DNA from: a bacterium
GTDB taxonomy: Bacteria > Desulfobacterota > UBA8473
Assembly (NCBI GenBank): GCA_009773075.1
Contig: WOUX01000222.1
Span: 1 to 5,805, forward strand
Reading direction: 5' to 3'
Length of the DNA: 5,805 bases
The notes below the pieces were generated by a model. It saw only the letters and a program-made list of their open reading frames with translations. It was not told the origin of the DNA and searched no databases. The position numbers and the translations under genes were made by a program. Positions 1 through 5,652 of this stretch are shown piece by piece. Position 1 is the stretch's first letter, and each line of letters starts with the position of its first letter.

Positions 1-1
1 T

Positions 2-148
2 CCTTATCACTACTTTTTAAATCTCGTAACCTTCTGTCTTGTCAATCCTGATGGCGAAAAGACCGTGGAAGAAGCCTTTACAAATGATACGAGAGCTGTC
101 CTTAAGGCTTTGTGGAAAGAATTCCCCTCAGCAATAGAGGAACTGTAG
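2..148 (+). CDS. C-terminal fragment of an unidentified protein (5' end outside window)
   Basis: An open frame enters from the left edge and ends at a TAG at 146-148, giving 48 C-terminal residues that begin PYHYFLNLVTF and end FPSAIEEL. The stretch has a hydrophobic start (FLNLVTFCLV), then an acidic and basic helical-looking tail containing an NPDGEKTVEEAF segment. I do not recognise a family from this tail. It is probably a real gene end, because the frame is open to the window edge, composition is protein-like, and the next gene converges on it from the other strand with about 50 bases between stops. No hairpin terminator with a T-run is visible in that gap. Product unknown. Confidence 0.5.
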   Translation, partial: PYHYFLNLVTFCLVNPDGEKTVEEAFTNDTRAVLKALWKEFPSAIEEL

Positions 149-198
149 TCCAGCTTCTTAGACAAAAACAGACATGAAAAGAATCTAGCAAAGAGGCG

Positions 199-537
199 CT
201 AAGAGACACTATGGTCATTCGTAACCTCATCAATCCAATTTAGATAGTCCTCAGATCCTAACTGAATTGGAAGGGCGATTATCTCTGGCACCTCATAGCT
301 GTGAAGCGTTTTCACCCTCTCTTTAATCTGCTGAAATAACGATTCTTTACTTTTTAGAATCATCAAGACTTCATTCTCATCCCATATCTCACCCTTCCAG
401 CTAAATATTGATCTTATTTTAGGAATAATATTGGCGCATGCAATCAGCCTCTCTTCTACCAGAGTCTTTCCAATCCTGCCTGCTTCTTCTTCTGAACCAG
501 CGGTAATAAGGACTGTAATATAAGTGGTCTCTGCCAT
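199..537 (-). CDS. cutA: CutA1-family divalent-cation tolerance protein
   Basis: This is a small soluble cytoplasmic protein of the CutA1 family, which forms trimers with a PII-like ferredoxin fold. Family members have been linked to copper or divalent-cation tolerance, but their molecular role is not settled. From the ATG at 537 the product is 112 residues, the usual family length. Visible family blocks are ITVLITAGSEEEA near 7-19, RLIACANIIPKIRSIFSWKGEI at 30-51, and the signature HSYEVPEIIALPI at 79-91, with Ser where HPYEVPEI is commoner. The frame stays open upstream to a TTG at 618, which would add 27 residues. I reject that start because the extra residues are not family-like and the TTG falls inside a consensus -35 box. 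Purine-rich sequence (AAAGGATGGAAAAGAGGG) precedes the ATG. It is divergent from the hydrolase gene at 742 and appears monocistronic. Confidence 0.93.
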   Translation of the reverse strand: MAETTYITVLITAGSEEEAGRIGKTLVEERLIACANIIPKIRSIFSWKGEIWDENEVLMILKSKESLFQQIKERVKTLHSYEVPEIIALPIQLGSEDYLNWIDEVTNDHSVS

Positions 538-589
538 CCCTCTTTTCCATCCTTTAGTGGACTTAAAAATCAGTAACCATTTATGAAAC

Positions 590-618
590 GATGTACCAGA
601 TATGTAATTGTCTGTCAA
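590..618 (-). promoter_or_regulatory. Probable sigma70-type promoter for cutA
   Basis: Read on the minus strand, a perfect TTGACA (plus-strand 613-618) is followed by a 17-base spacer and TACATC (590-595). The TACATC is directly preceded by TGG, an extended -10 pattern. Transcription would begin near 583 and leave a leader of about 45 bases before the ATG at 537, which supports the shorter CutA start. The -10 hexamer itself matches the consensus at only three of six positions. Basis is sequence inspection only. Confidence 0.45.
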
Positions 619-629
619 GATTTTTCGGC

Positions 630-658
630 TTGATTTATGCTTACATAACTGCTAAATA
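630..658 (+). promoter_or_regulatory. Weak candidate promoter for the metallo-hydrolase gene
   Basis: TTGATT at 630-635 is followed by a 17-base spacer and TAAATA at 653-658. The -35 matches the consensus at four of six positions and the -10 at three, so this is only a candidate. If used, transcription would begin near 665 and the 28-bp palindrome (681-708) would sit in the 5' leader of the mRNA. Confidence 0.25.
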
Positions 659-680
659 TTAAGAGGATTTTCAGACCAAA

Positions 681-708
681 ACAACAGCGCACTTAAGTGC
701 GCTGTTGT
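681..708. repeat. Perfect 28-bp palindrome between divergent genes
   Basis: Bases 681-708 are identical to their own reverse complement: arms of 14 bases (ACAACAGCGCACTT) meeting at a central CTTAAG with no spacer. The element lies 33 bases upstream of the hydrolase start at 742 and about 60 bases beyond the cutA -35 box. It is not followed by a T-run in the plus direction, and only TTTT GG follows in the minus direction, so it is a poor intrinsic terminator. A dimeric-regulator operator or an mRNA leader hairpin of the downstream gene are the likelier roles. I do not recognise it as a known operator. Confidence 0.75.
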
Positions 709-741
709 ACGGAGCGGGAAGGGGTATTTAAAGGTTTTTAG

Positions 742-1647
742 ATGAACATCTTAAAGATCAGTCAAAATTTGTATCTGATAGACTTAGAGCAGAAGGCTAA
801 GGGATTCAGGAAGTTCATAGGTTCATGGGTATACATTGGCGATTATACCTTTCTGGTCGATGTGGGTCCCTCTGCTACAGTGGAAGAACTTGTAACATCC
901 TTGAAAACCATAGGAATTAAAAGAGTGGACTACATCCTTTTAACCCATATCCATCTGGACCATGCCGGTGGCGTTGGAGAACTTACAGACTACTTCCCCG
1001 GAGCAAAAGTCGTATGCCATGAACGGGCTGTTGAGCATCTGGTAAAACCTCAAAATCTCTGGGAAGCCACAAAAAAGACACTGGGTGATATAGCCATGCT
1101 CTATGGAGAGATGAGACCTGTCTCAGAGAAAAAAATAATCCCCTCTTTTGAGTTCCAGATAGATGGCATTGAGGCTATAAATACACCAGGCCATGCTGTG
1201 CATCATGTAAGTTATACCTGTGATAGATACCTGTTTGCCGGAGAGGCAGGGGGAGTATTCCACTCTTTTAAGAACGAAACCTACCAACGACCCGCCACTC
1301 CACCTAAATTACATCTTGAAGAAGCAATAGAAAGCGTAGATAAGCTTCTTGATCTGGGCAAAAAACAGATCTGCTTTGGACACTTTGGAATCCATAAAGA
1401 TTCCAAAGTGATACTTGAAAAACACAGGAAGCAATTGTTTCTATGGAAGGAAGTAATAGCCGATCAGGTTAAAAGGTCATCAAAAAACGAAAGCTTAATT
1501 GAAGACTGTATGTCAAAACTCCTTACAGTAGATAAATCCTTTGCATCATTTAATCATCTTGATGATGATATTAGAGAAAGGGAGAAGTATTTTATTAAGA
1601 ACAGTATAAAGGGGTATGTTGGGTATATTAACCGAACGACAACATAG
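742..1647 (+). CDS. Metallo-beta-lactamase-fold hydrolase
   Basis: This is a 301-residue soluble metallo-beta-lactamase superfamily protein, a family of mostly dinuclear metal hydrolases acting on thioesters, phosphodiesters, lactones and other substrates. The metal-binding HxHxDH motif is clear in LLTHIHLDHAGG (H69, H71, D73, H74). Further predicted ligands are H151 in NTPGHAVHH, the acidic residue in FAGEAGG (E168, where Asp is commoner), and H214 in CFGHFG. The final 80 or so residues are a charged, probably helical tail with several lysine-rich stretches. There is no signal peptide. The ATG at 742 has a modest AAAGG about 7 bases upstream. The substrate cannot be told from sequence. It lacks beta-lactamase-specific or glyoxalase II-specific extensions that I would recognise, so I leave it unnamed. 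It stands alone between convergent and divergent neighbours. The stop lies 15 bases from the stop of the opposing acyl-CoA dehydrogenase. Confidence 0.9.
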   Translation: MNILKISQNLYLIDLEQKAKGFRKFIGSWVYIGDYTFLVDVGPSATVEELVTSLKTIGIKRVDYILLTHIHLDHAGGVGELTDYFPGAKVVCHERAVEHLVKPQNLWEATKKTLGDIAMLYGEMRPVSEKKIIPSFEFQIDGIEAINTPGHAVHHVSYTCDRYLFAGEAGGVFHSFKNETYQRPATPPKLHLEEAIESVDKLLDLGKKQICFGHFGIHKDSKVILEKHRKQLFLWKEVIADQVKRSSKNESLIEDCMSKLLTVDKSFASFNHLDDDIREREKYFIKNSIKGYVGYINRTTT

Positions 1648-1662
1648 CACGCCTTAGGAATC

Positions 1663-2754
1663 TCACAAGCCCATCATCCTTCCTATGACAACCTTCATCA
1701 CTTCAGTGGCGCCGCCGGCAATAGCCAGGGAACGGAGATCTCCTGGCACCCTTGCAACATAATACTCCTTCATGCATCCGTATCCTCCGTGGAGTTGTGT
1801 ACAGTGATAGGCAAGCCGATTGGCCATCTCCGGTATCCACCACTTGGCCATCGATACCTTCAGGATTTCGACCTCAGTAGCCATCTCCACGATCTTGAAT
1901 GTATTGTGTTGAAACTCGCTCACACAACGTCCAAATACATTTCTTGTCTTACAATACTCGATAGTTTTCTCTAGAGCATATTCGGCTGTAGCCTGGGCGT
2001 CGATGGTGAGGGCTAAACGCTCTTGCTGCAGGTTGTACATGAGGTACCGAAACCCCTCACCTTCCTCGCCCAGCAGGTTCTCTTGAGGTACCCGACAATC
2101 CTCAAAGAACAGCTCCCCTGTATCCTGACTGTGGGTACCCGTCTTTTCGAGACTGCGGCCTTTGGAAAACCCAGGGGTACCATCTTCAATGAGAAGTATG
2201 CTGATCCCCTTGTATGGAGGATCCGCTTTTGGGTCTGTTTTTACCGCCACTATGGCCAGGTCACAGCTGATACCATTCGTAATGAAAACCTTCTGGCCAT
2301 TCACAATATAGTCATTGCCGTCTCTGATAGCCTTGGTACGGATAGCGGCAAGGTCAGATCCGGCCCCTGGTTCGCTCATGACGATAGAGGTAATGATCTC
2401 CCCGTTGGCGCATCCTGGGAGATATTTCTCTTTTTGTCTTTGATCTCCATGGTGATCAATGTACGGAACAATAATGTCGCTATGGACACCCATCCCCAGC
2501 ACACCTGTGTTCTCAGAACGGCACAGCTCTTCGTGGATAATTACAGAGTATTCAAACCCCACCCCGGAACCGCCGTACTTCTCATCGAGCCATGGGCATA
2601 GATACCCTTGTTTACCCATCTTATACCATATTTCCCTAGGGATTTTCTTCTCGTCATCCCACTTTTCCGCGTAGGGTTTGATTTCCTTATGGACAAAATC
2701 CCTAAAAGCCTTACGGAAGATGTGGTGTTCTTCCTTGTAAAATCGTGCTTCCAT
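1663..2754 (-). CDS. Acyl-CoA dehydrogenase, downstream copy, with 19-residue internal deletion
   Basis: This is an FAD-dependent acyl-CoA dehydrogenase of 363 residues that would introduce a trans-2,3 double bond into an acyl-CoA and pass electrons to electron-transfer flavoprotein. Family blocks are in order: an N-terminal helical domain (1-120), VMSEPGAGSD at 125-134 (flavin/substrate-binding signature), the beta domain with GRSLEKTGTHSQDTGELFFED, and the C-terminal helical domain with RNVFGR and QLHGGYGCMKEY (320-331). E245 in LQQERL matches the catalytic base of long-chain and isovaleryl-CoA dehydrogenases. The usual C-terminal Glu position is Gly (IAGGATE). Compared with its upstream twin and the family, 19 residues are missing after TEVE (296), between two C-terminal helices, corresponding to a clean 57-base gap at plus-strand 1864/1865. 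Activity alone is therefore uncertain. The ATG lies 2 bases after the upstream stop, so translation is probably coupled. Confidence 0.9.
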   Translation of the reverse strand: MEARFYKEEHHIFRKAFRDFVHKEIKPYAEKWDDEKKIPREIWYKMGKQGYLCPWLDEKYGGSGVGFEYSVIIHEELCRSENTGVLGMGVHSDIIVPYIDHHGDQRQKEKYLPGCANGEIITSIVMSEPGAGSDLAAIRTKAIRDGNDYIVNGQKVFITNGISCDLAIVAVKTDPKADPPYKGISILLIEDGTPGFSKGRSLEKTGTHSQDTGELFFEDCRVPQENLLGEEGEGFRYLMYNLQQERLALTIDAQATAEYALEKTIEYCKTRNVFGRCVSEFQHNTFKIVEMATEVEILKVSMAKWWIPEMANRLAYHCTQLHGGYGCMKEYYVARVPGDLRSLAIAGGATEVMKVVIGRMMGL

Positions 2755-2756
2755 CC

Positions 2757-3896
2757 CTACAATCCCATCATGACAATCTTCATTATTTCACTCGTGCCGG
2801 CAGCGATGGTCATAGAACGGACATCCCCGGACGCCCTCGCAACATAGTACTCTTTCATGCACCCGTACCCTCCATGGAGCTGGGTACACTGGTAAGCAAT
2901 GCGATTTGCCATCTCGGTTATCCACCACTTGGCCATTGACACCTTCAGGGTAATGTCTATTCCGTTAATAAAATCTTCGACGAGGGAATTGAAGAAGACT
3001 CTACCCATTTCGACCTCAGTAGCCATCTCAACAATCTTAAACGTGTTGTGCTGAAATCTGCTAACAGGACGCCCAAAGACATTCCGCACCTTACAATATT
3101 CGATGGTTTTTTCCAGAACGTATTCCGCGACAGCCTGGGCATCCATCGTCATGACCAGACGCTCCTGTTGCAGGTTGTACATCAGATACTTGAACCCTTC
3201 ACCTTCTTCACCAAGCAGATTTTCCTGAGGCACTAGACAATCCTCGAAGAATAGCTCTCCGGTATCCTGACTGTGAGCGCCCGTCTTTTCGAGACTGCGG
3301 CCTTTGGAAAACCCGGGGGTCCCGTTTTCAACAAGAAGTATGCTAATGCCTTTGTGAAGAGGGTCCGCCTTTGGGTCTGTTTTTACGGCCACTATCGCCA
3401 GATCGCAGTGGATACCATTGGTAATAAAAACCTTCTGTCCGTTAACGATGTAGTCATTGCCGTCCCTGATTGCCTTGGTTTGTATTCTGACAAGGTCAGA
3501 ACCGGCCTCCGGTTCGCTCATCGCCACAGAGGTGATAATATCCCCGTTGGCGCATCCGGGGAGATACTTCTCTTTTTGTCTTTCATCTCCATGGTGATCA
3601 ATGTACGGAACAACAATGTCGCTATGCACACCCATTCCCAGCACACCTGTGTTCTCAGACCGGCACAGCTCTTCGTGGATAATCACCGAGTATTCAAACC
3701 CGACCCCGGAACCTCCGTATTTCTCATCAACCCATGGGCATAAATACCCTTGTTCACCCACCTTATGCCATAAATCCCTGGGAATTCCCTTTTCATGCTC
3801 CCACTTTTCAGCATTAGGTTTAATTTCCTTATTGACAAAATCCCTGAAAGCCTTACGAAAAATTTGGTGCTCTTCTTTGTAGAACCGTGCTTGCAT
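2757..3896 (-). CDS. Acyl-CoA dehydrogenase, upstream copy (long-chain/isovaleryl type)
   Basis: This is a 379-residue cytoplasmic flavoenzyme, normal length for the family, and first gene of a two-gene minus-strand operon. It shows AMSEPEAGSD at 125-134, GRSLEKTGAHSQDTGELFFED around 199-219, RNVFGR at 271-276 and QLHGGYGCMKEY at 339-350. E245 in LQQERL is the likely catalytic base. A366 occupies the place where medium-chain enzymes have their glutamate (YEGT, here AAGT). The C-terminal helical domain is complete around 297-316, unlike the downstream copy. However, the C terminus reads IMKIVMMGL where the twin has VMKVVIGRMMGL, so three residues including a family-conserved Arg are missing. 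The two copies are roughly 85% identical by eye. The start is supported by a GAAAGGAAG ribosome binding site (plus-strand 3902-3910). Chain-length or branched specificity is unknown. No electron-transfer flavoprotein gene is in view. Confidence 0.93.
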   Translation of the reverse strand: MQARFYKEEHQIFRKAFRDFVNKEIKPNAEKWEHEKGIPRDLWHKVGEQGYLCPWVDEKYGGSGVGFEYSVIIHEELCRSENTGVLGMGVHSDIVVPYIDHHGDERQKEKYLPGCANGDIITSVAMSEPEAGSDLVRIQTKAIRDGNDYIVNGQKVFITNGIHCDLAIVAVKTDPKADPLHKGISILLVENGTPGFSKGRSLEKTGAHSQDTGELFFEDCLVPQENLLGEEGEGFKYLMYNLQQERLVMTMDAQAVAEYVLEKTIEYCKVRNVFGRPVSRFQHNTFKIVEMATEVEMGRVFFNSLVEDFINGIDITLKVSMAKWWITEMANRIAYQCTQLHGGYGCMKEYYVARASGDVRSMTIAAGTSEIMKIVMMGL

Positions 3897-4303
3897 AGTA
3901 TCTTCCTTTCAAGTTAATTTCTTTCAATGAAGATAAAGGGACAAGGCTGCCCCTTAAATCTGTCTATGAATTGGATATTTTTTGTTTGTCAGCAAAACAG
4001 TTAGCGAAAACACCATTTCAAAAACACTACCCCATAAATATGCCTTTTTCAAGAAAAAAATTTTCATAAAGAAACAACACTGGATACCCTGTGTGGTAGC
4101 ACAAAAATTTTACTTTTCAGGATAAACTGTTTAAATTATTTGACACATTGTTACCAATTTGTTAACTAGTAGATTAATCGATATTTGGTAAATTTGGAAC
4201 GGGTTTTTCTCTTTATTCGTATTTACTCGTATTTAACAACTTCTGAATTACTTTTCCTGATTTTCGACTTTTGATTTTTGACTGTATTCTATAAGGAGGT
4301 AAA
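3897..4303. other. AT-rich divergent intergenic region, no gene seen
   Basis: These 407 bases separate the minus-strand dehydrogenase pair from the plus-strand oxidoreductase operon. They are visibly richer in A and T than the genes. I see no convincing coding frame, tRNA or structured RNA. Features present are a candidate plus promoter near 4140-4168, a 7-base inverted repeat TTACCAA (4151-4157) and TTGGTAA (4185-4191), and a 10-base tandem repeat containing TCGTATTTA (4217-4225 and 4227-4235). Just before the ferredoxin gene is a run of degenerate TTTTGA-type repeats (about 4260-4282). The region must hold the start signals for both operons. I could not pick a convincing minus-strand promoter. 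TTGAAA (plus-strand 4047-4052) is the best -35 candidate, with a poor -10. Confidence 0.6.
4140..4168 (+). promoter_or_regulatory. Candidate promoter for the oxidoreductase operon
   Basis: A perfect TTGACA at 4140-4145 is followed, after 17 bases, by TAACTA at 4163-4168, which is preceded by TGT (extended -10 arrangement). The -10 hexamer is weak. Transcription would start near 4175 and give a leader of about 130 bases. One arm of an inverted repeat (TTACCAA, 4151-4157) falls in the spacer and the other (4185-4191) falls just after the predicted start, a placement compatible with a repressor site. Inference from sequence only. Confidence 0.4.
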
Positions 4304-4543
4304 ATGGCTAAAGGGGTTATTCAAATCGAGGAGAATCGCTGTATGGGTTGTGGTTTTTGTGAAATGTTTTGTAATAAGGGATGCATCAATATGACGGAGA
4401 GGGTTTCACAATTTGGGTTGCCCTTACCCGACTTCAGCAATCCTGAGGATTGCAGTGCTTGTGGCATGTGTGCATGGATGTGTCCCCATGTTGCTATTGA
4501 GGTTTACAAATATCTGGAGAAATCTCCTTCTACTTCAAACTAA
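4304..4543 (+). CDS. 2x[4Fe-4S] ferredoxin-like delta subunit of a 2-oxoacid:ferredoxin oxidoreductase
   Basis: This 79-residue protein carries two CxxCxxCxxxC cluster motifs: C13, C16, C19, C23 (CMGCGFCEMFC) and C50, C53, C56, C60 (CSACGMCAWMCP). It would bind two [4Fe-4S] clusters and pass electrons from the catalytic subunits to ferredoxin. The first motif lacks the Pro that usually follows the fourth Cys (Asn24 instead), and there is an extra Cys27. The linker of about 26 residues between motifs is longer than in simple clostridial ferredoxins and typical of KorD/VorD-type subunits. The start is fixed by a strong AAGGAGGT at 4293-4300, four bases before the ATG. It is first in the operon, 12 bases ahead of the alpha subunit. 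That order (delta, alpha, beta) is common for Kor/Vor clusters. The substrate class of the complex is not determined. Confidence 0.92.
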   Translation: MAKGVIQIEENRCMGCGFCEMFCNKGCINMTERVSQFGLPLPDFSNPEDCSACGMCAWMCPHVAIEVYKYLEKSPSTSN

Positions 4544-4555
4544 AGGGGGACTAAA

Positions 4556-5638
4556 ATGACGGAAAGAATCTTAATCCAGGGAAACGAAGCTGTTGGCTGG
4601 GGCGCTTTGGCAGCTGATTGTAAAGCCTTCTTTGGTTATCCCATAACACCTCAAAATGAGATCATAGAATGGTTTGCAAAGGAATTTCCAAAAAGGGGAA
4701 GGGTCTTTATCCAGTCTGCCTCTGAAACAGGGTCAATAAACATGCTTCATGGAGGTGCCGCTACCGGCGTCAGAGTAATTACCTCAACATCCAGCCCTGG
4801 ATGGGCACTCATGCAGGAGGGCATGTCCAATCTGGCCAATGCCGAACTACCCTGTGTTATTGTCCTTGTGCAAAGGGGATGGAATACTACACGGCATGCA
4901 CAAACGGATTATACCTCTGTAACCCACGGGGGTGGATATGGAGGATATAAAACCATAGTCCTTGCGCCAAAATCAGCCCAGGAACTCTATGATTTTGTTC
5001 AGCTTGCCTTCTATCTTGCAGACAAGTACAGAACCCCGGTCGTAGTCCTCAGTGATGCAATTCTTGGTCAGATGATGGAATCCGTTGAACTTCGAACTCT
5101 GGATTTTGAACCGCTTCCTGAAAAAGATTGGGCAATTACAGGTAAAGCAAATCATAAAGACGGAAACAGACGCTTTTCATCCATAGCCCAGGGTATGTTA
5201 CCCACTCCAAAACACCCAAACCTCTGTGCATTCTGGGATGATTACAAAAAAAAGCTCGATACTATAAAGGAAAATGAAGCCCGATATGAAACCTGTCAGG
5301 TGGATGATGCCGAGTTGATATTGGTGGCATTTGGTTATGTGGCACGGGTATCTCAAGAAGCGCTATACAGAGCCAGGAAAAAAGGGTTAAAGGTTGGTAT
5401 GATACGACCAATTACGCTTTGGCCTTTCCCTGAGAAGATGATTAAAGAAAAGGCCATTCAAGGAGCCAGGTTCTTAGTAGTAGAGGACAATATGGGTCAA
5501 ATGATTGAGGACGTTAAACTGGCTGCACAAGGCCGTACTGAGGTCTATCTGGTAAATTCCATGGAAAGGCATTTACCGACAGAAGAAGGGGCGATCTATC
5601 CTCGGAAAGTCCTGGAAAAAATAGAAGAGTTGATTTAA
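4556..5638 (+). CDS. 2-oxoacid:ferredoxin oxidoreductase alpha subunit (VorB/KorA type)
   Basis: This is a 360-residue subunit that, with the beta subunit that follows, carries out CoA-dependent oxidative decarboxylation of a 2-oxoacid to acyl-CoA, CO2 and reduced ferredoxin. Family blocks are GNEAVGWGALAADC near 9-22, GYPITP at 27-32, SETGSINMLHGGAATG at 56-71, TSSPGWALMQEG, VQRG at 105-108, and the C-terminal domain with IRPITLWPFP (283-292) and VVEDNMGQMIEDV (308-320). Length matches stand-alone VorB/KorA subunits without a fused gamma domain. After VQRG the usual GPSTGxPT substrate-loop sequence is replaced by WNTTRHAQTDYTSVTHGGGYGG (109-130), which is divergent. The start follows a GGGGGA ribosome site (4545-4550). 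A 14-base gap leads to the beta subunit. Valine/branched-chain 2-oxoacid, 2-oxoglutarate or another substrate are all possible, so no symbol is assigned. Confidence 0.9.
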   Translation: MTERILIQGNEAVGWGALAADCKAFFGYPITPQNEIIEWFAKEFPKRGRVFIQSASETGSINMLHGGAATGVRVITSTSSPGWALMQEGMSNLANAELPCVIVLVQRGWNTTRHAQTDYTSVTHGGGYGGYKTIVLAPKSAQELYDFVQLAFYLADKYRTPVVVLSDAILGQMMESVELRTLDFEPLPEKDWAITGKANHKDGNRRFSSIAQGMLPTPKHPNLCAFWDDYKKKLDTIKENEARYETCQVDDAELILVAFGYVARVSQEALYRARKKGLKVGMIRPITLWPFPEKMIKEKAIQGARFLVVEDNMGQMIEDVKLAAQGRTEVYLVNSMERHLPTEEGAIYPRKVLEKIEELI

Positions 5639-5652
5639 GAAAGGGGGCTCTA

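Larger units (their letters stand above)
1663..3896 (-). repeat. Tandem duplication of an acyl-CoA dehydrogenase gene
   Basis: Two direct copies of about 1.1 kb (2757-3896 and 1663-2754) lie head to tail with only two bases between stop and next start. The proteins align end to end apart from one 19-residue gap in the downstream copy and one 3-residue gap in the upstream copy. By eye there are about 38 substitutions in the first 296 aligned residues (about 87% identical) and a higher density after that. Long identical stretches (for example VGFEYSVIIHEELCRSENTG) remain, and the DNA is also closely similar. This suggests a fairly recent duplication or ongoing gene conversion. Confidence 0.92.

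Noticed and set aside
538..618. N-terminal 27-residue extension of CutA from the TTG at 618
   Set aside because: It exceeds the family length, lacks similarity to family N-termini, and overlaps promoter elements.
681..708. Palindrome as an intrinsic terminator
   Set aside because: It lies between two divergent gene starts, has no loop and no following U-tract in the plus direction, and only a short TTTT in the minus direction.
2023..2601. Long plus-strand open frame (192 codons) opposite the downstream dehydrogenase
   Set aside because: It is fully antisense to a clear acyl-CoA dehydrogenase, shows no family motif, and a matching antisense frame recurs opposite the twin gene, as expected from mirrored coding DNA.
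1663..2754. Calling the downstream dehydrogenase a pseudogene
   Set aside because: The 57-base deletion is in frame, there are no stops or frameshifts, and the catalytic glutamate and signatures remain. Reduced function is possible but not shown.
3273..3743. Plus-strand open frame (156 codons) opposite the upstream dehydrogenase
   Set aside because: Its protein resembles the antisense frame over the other copy only because the genes are duplicated. It has no independent support.
3932..3957. AAGGG...CCCTT hairpin as a riboswitch or terminator in the dehydrogenase leader
   Set aside because: The stem is only about five base pairs with a long loop and no T-run, too weak to call.
4217..4282. 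Short A/T-rich repeats as a CRISPR or origin iteron array
   Set aside because: There are only two 10-base copies plus degenerate T-rich runs, with no spacers, regular period or replication gene nearby.
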